Assembly (NCBI RefSeq): GCF_024600715.1
Contig: NZ_CP102332.1
Span: 248,001 to 312,000, forward strand
Direction of reading: 5' to 3'
Length of the DNA stretch: 64,000 nt
Source of the DNA: Streptomyces changanensis
Lineage (GTDB): Bacteria > Actinomycetota > Actinomycetes > Streptomycetales > Streptomycetaceae
In this document: positions 34,829 to 43,021 of the stretch, piece after piece
Layout of the letters: each line of letters begins with the position of its first letter
Numbering within the stretch: the stretch's first letter is position 1
The notes under the pieces: generated by a model
Databases searched by the model: none
Told to the model about the DNA's origin: nothing
Seen by the model: only the letters and a program-made list of their open reading frames with translations
Translations under genes and position numbers: made by a program

Positions 34829-35631
34829 CCACCCCGACGAACCCGCGCCTGCGGTACGTGTACGCCGTGTGCCGGCCCTTCGACGGCGTCCTCCCCGAGG
34901 GTGCCGCCGGGATCGCCGGGGACCCTCCCCGGCTGCTCCACCACGACGACCTGGTCGCCGTGGTCGGCTCGGTGCCGGCGGAGGAGTTCGACGAGGGACC
35001 GCTGCGCGCCCGTCTGGAGGACCTGGACTGGCTGGCGGACACGGCCCGCGGCCACGACGCCGTGCTGGCCGCGCTGACCACCGTCACCTCCCCGCTGCCG
35101 CTGCGGCTCGCCACGGTGTGCCGCGACGACAGCGGGGTGCGGCGGCTGCTCCAGGAGGGGCACGACCGGTTCGTGCGGGCGCTGGACCGGCTGGACGGGC
35201 GGGTCGAGTGGGGGGTGAAGGTGTACGCGGAGCAGGTGGCCGACGCGCCGGCTCCCGCGCCGCGGGAGCCGGTGTCGGCGGGCGCCGCGGGCGCGGCCGG
35301 CTCCGGTCGCGACTACCTGCGGCGCCGGCTGCGCGAGCGCAACGGCCGGGAGGACGGCATGCGGCGCGCCGACGCGGTCGCGCGCGCGCTGCACGAGCGG
35401 CTCTCCGGCCACGCCGAGGCCGCCGCCCTGCACCAGCCGCAGGACCCGCGCCTGGCGGGCGGCGCGGCCGGGGTGAACGTGCTCAACGCGGCGTACCTGG
35501 TCGGCCGGGACCGCAGCGAGGCGTTCGTCGGGCTCGTCGGGGAGTCGTCCGGGGACGGGGTGCGGGTCGAGCTCACGGGGCCGTGGGCGCCGTACTCGTT
35601 CGCCGGGATCGCGGAGGAGGACCCGGTGTGA
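34825..35631 (+). CDS. gvpL: Gas vesicle protein GvpL
   Basis: The 268-residue protein is a second GvpL/GvpF member: LRYVYAVCRPFDG at the start, PLPLRLATVCRDD in the middle and LTGPWAPYSFAGI at the end. A Pro/Ala/Gly linker (about 138-155) and a charged helix split the two halves. It overlaps gvpJ and gvpS. Confidence 0.88.
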   Translation: MTTPTNPRLRYVYAVCRPFDGVLPEGAAGIAGDPPRLLHHDDLVAVVGSVPAEEFDEGPLRARLEDLDWLADTARGHDAVLAALTTVTSPLPLRLATVCRDDSGVRRLLQEGHDRFVRALDRLDGRVEWGVKVYAEQVADAPAPAPREPVSAGAAGAAGSGRDYLRRRLRERNGREDGMRRADAVARALHERLSGHAEAAALHQPQDPRLAGGAAGVNVLNAAYLVGRDRSEAFVGLVGESSGDGVRVELTGPWAPYSFAGIAEEDPV

Positions 35632-35813
35632 GCATCGAACAGCGCAGAGTCGCCTTGGTCGACCTGTTGGACCGGCTGCTGGCCGGCGGGGTCGTCATCG
35701 GGGGCGACCTGACCCTGAGCATCGCCGACGTGGACCTGGTGCGCGTCGACCTGAAGGCCCTGATCAGCTCGGTCAGCGCCGAGGTGCCGTCGCCGTGGGG
35801 GCGGCCGCTGTGA
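35628..35813 (+). CDS. gvpS: GvpA-like minor gas vesicle protein GvpS
   Basis: The 61-residue protein is the minimal GvpA-type fold (LVDLLDRLLAGGVVIGGD, then LSIADVDLVRVDLKALISSV) starting at GTG 35628. Position between gvpL and gvpK matches gvpS of S. coelicolor. It overlaps both. Confidence 0.83.
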   Translation: MSIEQRRVALVDLLDRLLAGGVVIGGDLTLSIADVDLVRVDLKALISSVSAEVPSPWGRPL

Positions 35814-36091
35814 GCGGCGACGAGCCGCGCCGCCGCGTGGAGCTCGACCCGGACAGCGTCGAGCGCGACCTGGCCTGCCTGGTCCTCACCGTCGTCGAGC
35901 TGCTGCGGCAGCTGATGGAGCGGCAGGCGCTGCGCCGGGTGGAGAGCGGTGAGCTGAGCGAGGACCAGGAGGAGCGGATCGGTCTCACGCTGATGCTGCT
36001 GGAGGACCGCATGGAGGTCCTCCGTGACAAGTTCGGTCTCACCCCCGAGGATTTGAACATCGACCTGGGACCGCTCGGCCCCCTCCTCTGA
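35810..36091 (+). CDS. gvpK: Gas vesicle protein GvpK
   Basis: The 93-residue protein starts at GTG 35810 and has the GvpK core: LDPDSVERDLACLVLTVVELLRQLMERQALRRVE, EERIGLTLMLLEDRM and GLTPEDLNIDLGPLGPLL, read in order. It closes the operon. No gvpN (AAA ATPase) or gvpY/gvpZ gene is present. Confidence 0.9.
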   Translation: MSGDEPRRRVELDPDSVERDLACLVLTVVELLRQLMERQALRRVESGELSEDQEERIGLTLMLLEDRMEVLRDKFGLTPEDLNIDLGPLGPLL

Positions 36092-36101
36092 CCCCGGTTC
36101 A

Positions 36102-36122
36102 CCGTCGGTGGCACACCGACGG
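36102..36122 (+). terminator. Hairpin ending the gas-vesicle operon
   Basis: CCGTCGGTG-GCA-CACCGACGG begins 11 bp after the gvpK stop. Confidence 0.6.
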
Positions 36123-36233
36123 CACGTACCTCCGACACGGCGCCGCCGCGGACCCCCGCGCGCGGCGCCGTCGGCCGTCCGTGCCAGGCTGGCGCCGGAC
36201 GACCCGACGAAGAGAACGCGGAGAACGCCTCCC

Positions 36234-36911
36234 GTGCACGTGCCGAGCCTGCCCGAGGACCTGGACCGCCCCGCCCGCGTGTGGGCGCGGGCGGTGACGC
36301 TCGCCCTGCTGGAGCGGGCCTGTTCGCGGCGGAGGGAACACGACCTGGACGACGAGGGGGTGTGGTGCCACACCACCGGTGCCGGCGGCTGGTGGCGGGT
36401 CGCGCTGCTCGACGCCGACCGCGCGGTGATCTGCGGCCAGGACCCCGACGGGAGCCACACCCACGTGGGCGGCGAGCAGATCGACTTCCTGGCCGGAGGA
36501 CCCGACTGGCTGCCGTGGGAGCGGCTGCGCGATGACGCCGAGGGCAACCTCCTCGGCTTCGTTTACTGGTGGGACGAGGGCGCCTGGCACCGGATCGCGT
36601 ACCCGCGGGAGCTGCGCGAGGACGGCATGGTCGGCACCGCCGCGTGGGCGGGGTCCGCGGAGGAGTTCCTCGTCACCGCCCTCGGGGAGTGCGGCGACGG
36701 GATGGCGCCCGGGCAGGAGGCCGTCTTCGCCGACGCCCTGTCCGCGTTCCTGGCAGGGGCGGAGGAGGGCGCGGCCGACGGTGGGGCCGTCACGGCCCTG
36801 CTGGCGGCGACCCGCCCCGGCGGAGTGTCCGAAGAGCGGCTGCGGAAGGCTTTGGACCTGGCGGACCGGGCGGGCCTCACCGGCCGACGCCCGCTCGGGA
36901 CGGCCCGCTGA
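36234..36911 (+). CDS. Uncharacterised Trp-rich protein
   Basis: The 225-residue protein starts at GTG 36234 (VHVPSLPEDLDRPARVWARAV). It is soluble and unusually rich in tryptophan in the first half: VWCHTTGAGGWWRVALLDADRAVI, GPDWLPWERL and FVYWWDEGAWHRIAYP. The second half is Ala/Gly-rich helices. I recognise no family. The N-terminal half could be a small ligand-binding or SMI1/SUKH-like fold, but no motif proves it. It is monocistronic and converges on the next gene with 43 bp between. Confidence 0.72.
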   Translation: MHVPSLPEDLDRPARVWARAVTLALLERACSRRREHDLDDEGVWCHTTGAGGWWRVALLDADRAVICGQDPDGSHTHVGGEQIDFLAGGPDWLPWERLRDDAEGNLLGFVYWWDEGAWHRIAYPRELREDGMVGTAAWAGSAEEFLVTALGECGDGMAPGQEAVFADALSAFLAGAEEGAADGGAVTALLAATRPGGVSEERLRKALDLADRAGLTGRRPLGTAR

Positions 36912-36954
36912 CGGGGAGCCTCGCCTCGGGGCTGCCCGCTGACGGGAAGCGGCG

Positions 36955-37692
36955 TCAGCGGCGGACGCGCGCGGTCCGGTACAGCTCGGCGGTGAGGTCG
37001 GCGGTCTCGGTCAGGGAGCCGCCGGGACGGTTCACGAAGGCGACCGTGCTGTGGTCGGCCCAGACGCAGTACACCTCCTCCTCGGTCCTGCGGTGTGCGG
37101 GGTCCGTGGCCGTCTCCTTGACGGTGACCGCGCGGCGGCAGGTCATGACCGCCCCTTCGAAACCGGGGAGAGGGAAGGACCGCGGCGGGCCGTCCCACGC
37201 TCCGAAGCGGAACGAGTAGTGCTCGTTCGCGCGCAGGGAGCGGAACATCCGGCCCACCGCCGCGCCGGGGTCGGCAACCCGGCCCTGCAGTCCTCGGAAG
37301 CTCATGTACGACGCGTCCTTCGCGTCCGGCTCGCCCTGCCGGTAGAGGGCTCCGCTGCCCACCGCCCCACGGGCGATCCTGTCGGCGTCCCCGGGCGTGA
37401 TACCGATGCCGCGGACCTCGGTGGCGTACAGCTCGCAGTCGGTGTCGGAGGGTTGATCGGAGCAGCGGATCCTGCCGACGTAGGTGTCCCGGAAGACGCG
37501 CTCCGCCCGGTAGTCGCCCACCCGGTCGGGCGGTGCGAGCCGGTGACCGCGGGTGTCCGCTTCGGCCTCCCCGGACGTCGCGGTGTGGAGGAGGAAGCCG
37601 GCCAGGACGGCGAGCGCCGCGGCGCCCGCGACCGTCAGTACGCGCGGGCGCCGTACGGCGGTCGCGGACGGCTTCGTGTCATCGGTCCCCAT
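36955..37692 (-). CDS. Uncharacterised membrane-anchored extracytoplasmic protein
   Basis: The 245-residue protein has one N-terminal membrane helix (VLTVAGAAALAVLAGFLLHTA) after a basic stretch, then a soluble outer domain with four cysteines (IRCSDQPSDTDCEL, TCRRAVTV and VYCVWAD) that could form two disulfides. I know no family or function. AAAGGGG-type bases upstream of the ATG may be the ribosome-binding site. Confidence 0.75.
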   Translation of the reverse strand: MGTDDTKPSATAVRRPRVLTVAGAAALAVLAGFLLHTATSGEAEADTRGHRLAPPDRVGDYRAERVFRDTYVGRIRCSDQPSDTDCELYATEVRGIGITPGDADRIARGAVGSGALYRQGEPDAKDASYMSFRGLQGRVADPGAAVGRMFRSLRANEHYSFRFGAWDGPPRSFPLPGFEGAVMTCRRAVTVKETATDPAHRRTEEEVYCVWADHSTVAFVNRPGGSLTETADLTAELYRTARVRR

Positions 37693-37774
37693 GGCGGGCC
37701 CCTTTCATCGGTCCACGCGGTTCGACCCGCGCGGGCCGGTGATGGTTGCCCTCAGGGCGCCGGCGCCCGCCCGG

Positions 37775-38026
37775 TCACTCTTCGCGGTCGTCCTCGCGGG
37801 GGTCCTTCTCCACGCCCGCGAGCGCTTCGCCGCCCGCCGTGCCCTCGCCGGGGCGGTAGCCCTCCGCGGTGCTCGCCGTGCCGGGCACGTCGCGGCGGCC
37901 GGCGTCGCGCTCGGCCCCCGAGCCCGCCCCCGGTGCCTCCGCGGCCCGCTCGCGGGCCCGCTCCGCTGCCCGGTCCGCGGCCCGCCCGGGGATCGCGTCG
38001 TCGCGTGCGGCGTCGTGCTGGTTCAT
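37775..38026 (-). CDS. Small charged hydrophilic protein, function unknown
   Basis: An 83-residue protein, starting MNQHDAARDDAIPGR, with GGGAGG 4 nt before the ATG. It is almost all Ala, Arg, Glu, Asp and Gly (RAADRAAERARERAAEAPG) and ends KDPREDDREE. It is likely disordered or a single helix and lacks membrane segments. The ribosome-binding site is the main reason to accept it. It may be a stress-related hydrophilic protein; that is inference only. Confidence 0.6.
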   Translation of the reverse strand: MNQHDAARDDAIPGRAADRAAERARERAAEAPGAGSGAERDAGRRDVPGTASTAEGYRPGEGTAGGEALAGVEKDPREDDREE

Positions 38027-38149
38027 GTCGCCTCCCATGTCGGTGTGGGCCCCGCCGGGTACCCGTGGACGGGAGCCGGTACGCCCCCGCTCCGACACAC
38101 CCGGGCCGGCGGGCGGGCGACCGGGCGGACACGACCTAACGTCGGTGCC

Positions 38150-40201
38150 ATGACGTGGCTGCGCGCCCTCGGGGCGACCGCCCGCTCGGGCCTCGCCGTA
38201 CGCCGGGGGCGGCTGGAGCCGCTCGTCGCGCTGCGCGCGGCCGCCGGGCTGGCCCTCGTCGTCGCGGCGAGCCTCGCCCTGGGCGGGCCGGGCATGGCGG
38301 CGAGTTCGGCGTTCGGGGCGTTCCAGGCGGCGATGGCCACGTTCCAGCGCAGCTGGCGGCCCCGGCCGACGCTGGCGCTGGTTTCCGGGACGAGCCTCGC
38401 CGTGTCGACGTTCGCCGGCTACCTGTGCGCCGCCCACCTGGTGGGTTTCCTCGCGTTGCTGGTGGTGTGGACGTTCCTGTCGGGGCTGGCCTGGAGGGCG
38501 GGGCCCACGGCCGGGCTGATCGCCTCGTCCAACGTGGCGATCATGCTGGTGACCGTCACCCTGCCCACGTCGGTCGCCGACGCCGCCGTGCACGCCCTGG
38601 TCATCGCGGCGGGCGGCGTCGTCCAGGCGGGACTGATCGTGCTGCTGCCCGTCCGCCGCTGGGGTCCGCAGCGTGACGCGCTCGCCGACGCGCTGGCGGC
38701 GGAGGCGGACTACGCGCGGCGGCTGCGCCAGGACCCGTGCGCGCCGTTCGACCCGGTCCCCCTCATGACCGCCCGGAGCGCGGCGGCGGTCACGCCGCGG
38801 CAGGCGCGCCGCCGCCCCGCCGAGCTGCACGGCGCCCGGGGGGTGGCCGAGCGCATCCGGCCCGTCCTCGCCTCGCTCGCCGACCCGGCGGTGGGCGTAC
38901 CGCCGGAGGGCCCGGCCCGTGCCCGGGTGCGGGAGCTGCTCGACGCGGCGGGGGCCGTGCTCGACGCGGCGGCCCGGTCGATCCGGGCCGGCACCCCGCT
39001 CGACGTGCCGCCCGGCGCCCTCGCCGCGCTGCGCACGCCCGACACCGGGGCGCTGCTCGGCGCGGCCCCCGCGCGGCGGGCCGCGGCGCGGTTGGCGGCG
39101 CTCCTGGAGGACGTGGTGGAGGCGGCCGCCCCGAGGGGCCGCGGGGCGGGCCCCGACGAGCTGCGCACCCGGCCGAGCCTGGTCAGTCTCGTCCCGGTCG
39201 TCGCCCGTGACGTGCGCGAGGAGCTGCGGCGGCACGACTCTCCGTACCTGCGACACGCCGTGCGGCTCACGGCGGTGGCCGCCACCGGGTACCTCCTCGG
39301 CACGGCCCTGCCGTTCGGGCACGGCTACTGGGCGCCGCTCGCCGCCGTCATGTCGATGCGGCCGGACTTCAGCCAGACGTACGCCCGTTCGGTGGCCCGG
39401 TTCGCCGGCACGCTGGTGGGCGTGGCGCTGGCGACGGCGGTGGTGCGGGCGGCCGGCCCCGGCACGTACACGTCGGCCGCGCTCGCCGTGGCCAGCGCGT
39501 TCGGGGCGTACCTGCTGATGCGCAGCGGGTACGCCGCCGCGCAGGTGTGCATCTCGGCGTACGTGGTGTTCCTGCTGGGCATGGCGGGCGAGCAGTGGAC
39601 GCAGACGGTCCCGGAGCGGGTGGTGCTGACGCTGCTGGGCGGGGTGCTCGCGATGCTGGCGTACGCGCTCTACCCGGCCTGGGAGACGCCCCGGTTGCGG
39701 GCCCGGCTCGCGGAGTGGCTGGTGGCCGCGGGGCGGTACGGTTCCGAGGTGCTGGAGGGGTACGCGCGGCCGGACCTGCCGCCGCGCGGGGCGGTGCGCG
39801 AGGCGCTCCTGGGCGCCCGGGCCGCCCGCCTCTCCTGGCAGGAGGCGGTCGACCGCGCGGCCCACGAACCGGTGCGGCACCGGGGGTTGTCCGACACGGC
39901 CGCCGACGCGGCCGGCGCGGCCCTCGCCCGGTTCGCCCGGGCGGCGATGCTCCTGGAGGCCCACCTGCCCGACCCCGCCGCCGCCTCTTCGCCCGGCGCC
40001 GCCGCACTGGCGGAGGCGGTGCGGCGGGCGGCCGAGCGCGGTGCCGGCGAGGTCCACGAGGGGCGGGTGCCGGACTGGGGCGACGTCCGCGCGGCGCTCG
40101 ACGGGGCGGGACCCGACGTCGATCCGGTCGTACGGGCGGGTGGCCGGCAGTTGCTGGAGGCGCTGGAGGAACTGGCCGAGGCGCTGGAGACCGCCTCCTG
40201 A
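38150..40201 (+). CDS. FUSC-family (aromatic-acid exporter-like) membrane protein
   Basis: The 683-residue protein has two sets of membrane helices. The first (about 25-170) has GGPGMAASSAFGAFQAAMATF and FLSGLAWRAGPTAGLIASSNVAIMLV. The second (about 365-510) has the FUSC block PFGHGYWAPLAAVMSMRPDFSQTYARSVARFAGTLVG read in parts. Cytoplasmic helical regions follow each set. The family includes AaeB and YccS and is thought to export aromatic acids or similar compounds. TAACGT lies 7 nt before the ATG without a Shine-Dalgarno, suggesting a leaderless mRNA. Confidence 0.85.
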   Translation: MTWLRALGATARSGLAVRRGRLEPLVALRAAAGLALVVAASLALGGPGMAASSAFGAFQAAMATFQRSWRPRPTLALVSGTSLAVSTFAGYLCAAHLVGFLALLVVWTFLSGLAWRAGPTAGLIASSNVAIMLVTVTLPTSVADAAVHALVIAAGGVVQAGLIVLLPVRRWGPQRDALADALAAEADYARRLRQDPCAPFDPVPLMTARSAAAVTPRQARRRPAELHGARGVAERIRPVLASLADPAVGVPPEGPARARVRELLDAAGAVLDAAARSIRAGTPLDVPPGALAALRTPDTGALLGAAPARRAAARLAALLEDVVEAAAPRGRGAGPDELRTRPSLVSLVPVVARDVREELRRHDSPYLRHAVRLTAVAATGYLLGTALPFGHGYWAPLAAVMSMRPDFSQTYARSVARFAGTLVGVALATAVVRAAGPGTYTSAALAVASAFGAYLLMRSGYAAAQVCISAYVVFLLGMAGEQWTQTVPERVVLTLLGGVLAMLAYALYPAWETPRLRARLAEWLVAAGRYGSEVLEGYARPDLPPRGAVREALLGARAARLSWQEAVDRAAHEPVRHRGLSDTAADAAGAALARFARAAMLLEAHLPDPAAASSPGAAALAEAVRRAAERGAGEVHEGRVPDWGDVRAALDGAGPDVDPVVRAGGRQLLEALEELAEALETAS

Positions 40202-40311
40202 CCGCTGCGCGCCCCGCGCCGGACGCCTGGCCCGTGAACCGGGGAACCTGACGGGCCGTCCGCTCATCCTCCACGGCGAGACGACGTCGACGGGACAGCG
40301 GGGCGAGGACG

Positions 40312-41991
40312 ATGGAGCGGACGCGGGGGCGCGGGGCAGCCGGCACGGGCCGGGAGGACGGTGGCACGGCCCCGGGGAGCGGTGGGGTGACCTCCGAGAG
40401 CGGTGGGAGCAGCCGGCGGCGGGTGCTGGGCGCGGGCGCCGCGGCCCTGTCGGGGGCGTTCCTCACGGCCGGGATCGTCCCGCCGGGGGCGGGGGGCGGG
40501 TCCCCGGCGCCCGCGGCGGGGCGCGTGGCGCGCCGGCCTGTGCGCACGGCGCGCAGGCCGGCGCGGGCCGCGGACTGGGCGGCCCTCGCGCGGGGTCTGG
40601 ACGGGTCGCTGGTGCGGCCGGGTGACCGCGCCTACGACGCCGCGCGGACGCTGTTCAACCCGCGCTTCGACGCCGTCCGCCCGGCCGGTGTCGCCTACTG
40701 CGCGCGGCCCGAGGACGTGCGGTCCTGCCTGGAGTTCGCCCGCCGCCACGCGGTGCCGGTGGCGGTGCGCAGCGGCGGCCACTCGTACGCGGGCTGGTCG
40801 TCGGGGCCGGGGCTCGTGGTGGACGTGCAGCGGATGGCGTCGGTGACACTGTCGGGGGGCGAGGCGCGGATCGGCGCGGGGGCGAAGCTGATCGACGTGT
40901 ACGACCGGCTGACCGCCCGCGGCAGGACCGTACCGGCCGGCTCGTGCCCGACGGTGGGCGTCTCGGGGCTGGCGCTGGGCGGCGGGATCGGCGTGGTCAG
41001 TCGGGCGTACGGGCTGACCAGCGACAACGTGACCGGCGCCCGGATCGTCACGGCCGACGGGCGGGTGCGGGACGTCGACGCCCGGCACGACCCCGACCTG
41101 TTCTGGGCGCTGCGCGGCGGCGGCAACGCCCGGTTCGGTGTGGTCACGGAGCTGCGGATGCGCACGCACGCGGCCCCGGAGTGCACGACGTTCTTCCTCC
41201 GCTGGCCGTGGGCCCGGGCGGCCGCGGTGGTCCGGGAGTGGCAGCGCTGGGCGCCCACCGCGCCGGACGGGATCTGGGCCAACCTCCACCTGTCGGCCCC
41301 GGTGGGCGGGCGGCCCGGTGCCGTACGGGTGGGGGGCCTGGCCCTCACGGGCCGCGCGGACCTGGAGAACCGGCTCGACCGGCTCGCCGACGCGGTCGGC
41401 ACGGCGCCCTCGTCGTCCTCGGTGCGGACGCGGCCCTTCATGGACGCGATGAAGGTGATGGGCGGCGTGTCGGGGTGGACGATCGCGCAGGCCCACCAGA
41501 AGGGCGACCTGCCCGGCCGCACCACGCAGGGCAAGGTGGCGCGCGAGTCGTACGCGGCGCGCTCCGACTTCTACACGCGGGCCGTCCCGGCCGACGGGGT
41601 CGCAACGCTCCTGGCCCGCGTGGAGCGGCTGGCCCGACTGGGCGGGGGCGGGGCGGGCAGCGTGGCCCTGGACGCCATGGGCGGCGCGGTGAACCGGGTC
41701 CGGCCGGGTGACACGGCGTTCGTCCACCGGGACGCGCTCTTCCTGGCGCAGTACATCGTCTCGTGGCCCGACCGGGCGGCGGCGGGCACGGTCGCCCGGC
41801 ACCGGGCGTGGCTGGACGGCACGTACGACGCGATGCGCCCGTGGGCGAGCGGCCGGGCCTACCAGAACTACACCGACCCGGCGCTGCGCGACTGGCGCCG
41901 GGCCTACTACGGTGCGAACGCCGACCGCCTGGCGCGGGTGGAGGCGGCCTACGACCCGGCGCGGCTCTTCCGCCACCCGCACTCCTTCTGA
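40312..41991 (+). CDS. Tat-exported FAD-linked oxidase, bicovalent BBE type
   Basis: The 559-residue protein has a twin-arginine signal (SSRRRVLGAGAAALSGAFL). The FAD-binding PCMH domain carries RSGGHSYAGWS, whose His is the 8-alpha flavin link, and GSCPTVGVSGLALGGGIG, whose Cys is the second (6-S) link. The C-terminus has the BBE motif AYQNYTDPALRDW. This set is typical of secreted bicovalent carbohydrate and alcohol oxidases of Streptomyces. It would oxidise a sugar or secondary metabolite outside the cell with O2. The substrate is unknown. The first about 35 residues may not be translated; a GTG 78 bp in could be the start. Confidence 0.88.
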   Translation: MERTRGRGAAGTGREDGGTAPGSGGVTSESGGSSRRRVLGAGAAALSGAFLTAGIVPPGAGGGSPAPAAGRVARRPVRTARRPARAADWAALARGLDGSLVRPGDRAYDAARTLFNPRFDAVRPAGVAYCARPEDVRSCLEFARRHAVPVAVRSGGHSYAGWSSGPGLVVDVQRMASVTLSGGEARIGAGAKLIDVYDRLTARGRTVPAGSCPTVGVSGLALGGGIGVVSRAYGLTSDNVTGARIVTADGRVRDVDARHDPDLFWALRGGGNARFGVVTELRMRTHAAPECTTFFLRWPWARAAAVVREWQRWAPTAPDGIWANLHLSAPVGGRPGAVRVGGLALTGRADLENRLDRLADAVGTAPSSSSVRTRPFMDAMKVMGGVSGWTIAQAHQKGDLPGRTTQGKVARESYAARSDFYTRAVPADGVATLLARVERLARLGGGGAGSVALDAMGGAVNRVRPGDTAFVHRDALFLAQYIVSWPDRAAAGTVARHRAWLDGTYDAMRPWASGRAYQNYTDPALRDWRRAYYGANADRLARVEAAYDPARLFRHPHSF

Positions 41992-42115
41992 CCGCTCCGG
42001 CGTCACCGGTTCGTCCGTCACGGGGCGCGGGTGGGGGGCGGCGGTGCGACGCTGGTCCCGTGGGCCCCGCCGCACCCGCGGCCCCTCCCCCGCCCGTGAC
42101 GGAAGGAACCGCGCC

Positions 42116-42910
42116 GTGATCACCACCGACTTCGTCCCCGGATCCCCCTGCTGGCTCGACCTCGGCGCGCCCGACGTCGGCGCCGCGGCCGCGTTCTACG
42201 GGTCCGTCTTCGACTGGGAGTACCGGTCGTTCGGGGAGGAGGCGGGCGAATACGGCTTCTTCCAGCTGAACGGCAAGACGGTGGCCGGGCTCGGCGCGCT
42301 CTCCGAGGAGGGTGCCCGTTCGGCGTGGATGATCTACTTCTGCACGCGGGACGCCGACGCGACGACGGAGGCGGTGCGCCGGTCCGGCGGCTCCGTGCGG
42401 GTGGAGCCGATGGAGGCCGACGGCGAGGGCCGGATGGCGCAGTACACCGACCCGCAGGGTGGGCAGTTCGCCGTCTGGCAGCCCGGTACACACAAGGGCC
42501 TCGACGCGGTGGACGAACCGGGGTCGCTGTCCTGGGTGGAGCTGTACACGACGGACGCGGCCGCCGCGAAGGCGTTCTACGGCGACCTGTTCGGCTGGCG
42601 GACGCAGGACATGGACCTGCCCGGCGGGGGCGGCACGTACGCGCTGATCACACCGGCCGACCTGCCGGAGGAGCGCATGCACGGCGGTCTGATGGAGCTG
42701 CCGGCGGAGCAGCTGCAGCCGACCGGCGGCCGCCCCTACTGGCACCCCGTCTTCGCGAGCGAGGACTGCGACGCCACCGTCGCCCGGGTCACGGCGGCCG
42801 GCGGCAGCGTGCAGATGGGCCCCGAGGACGCGGAGGGCGTCGGGCGGCTGGCCGTCTGCCTCGACCCCGCGGGCGCGGACTTCGTCGTCCTGACGCCCTC
42901 CCCCAGCTGA
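42116..42910 (+). CDS. Two-domain VOC (glyoxalase/bleomycin-resistance fold) protein
   Basis: The 264-residue protein starts at GTG 42116 with GGAAGGAA upstream. Two beta-alpha-beta-beta-beta modules are visible (about 8-125 and 135-260), each with AAAFYGSVFDWEY or AKAFYGDLFGWRT. It resembles the Streptomyces 27-kDa hydroxylase group, whose members have no proven reaction. A second VOC gene at 52458 is a distant relative. Confidence 0.85.
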   Translation: MITTDFVPGSPCWLDLGAPDVGAAAAFYGSVFDWEYRSFGEEAGEYGFFQLNGKTVAGLGALSEEGARSAWMIYFCTRDADATTEAVRRSGGSVRVEPMEADGEGRMAQYTDPQGGQFAVWQPGTHKGLDAVDEPGSLSWVELYTTDAAAAKAFYGDLFGWRTQDMDLPGGGGTYALITPADLPEERMHGGLMELPAEQLQPTGGRPYWHPVFASEDCDATVARVTAAGGSVQMGPEDAEGVGRLAVCLDPAGADFVVLTPSPS

Positions 42911-42913
42911 GCC

Positions 42914-42940
42914 GGTGGGGCCGGAAGGAACGGCCCCGCC
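42914..42940 (+). terminator. Hairpin after the VOC gene
   Basis: GGTGGGGCC and GGCCCCGCC pair over 9 bp with one G-T wobble around a 9-nt loop, 3 bp past the stop. Confidence 0.5.
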
Positions 42941-43021
42941 CGGCACCCGGACCGCGGGCCCCCGCCCGCCGGACCCCGGCCGCGGAGGCCGCGGCCGGCC
43001 TCCCGTACGAGGGTGATGGCG

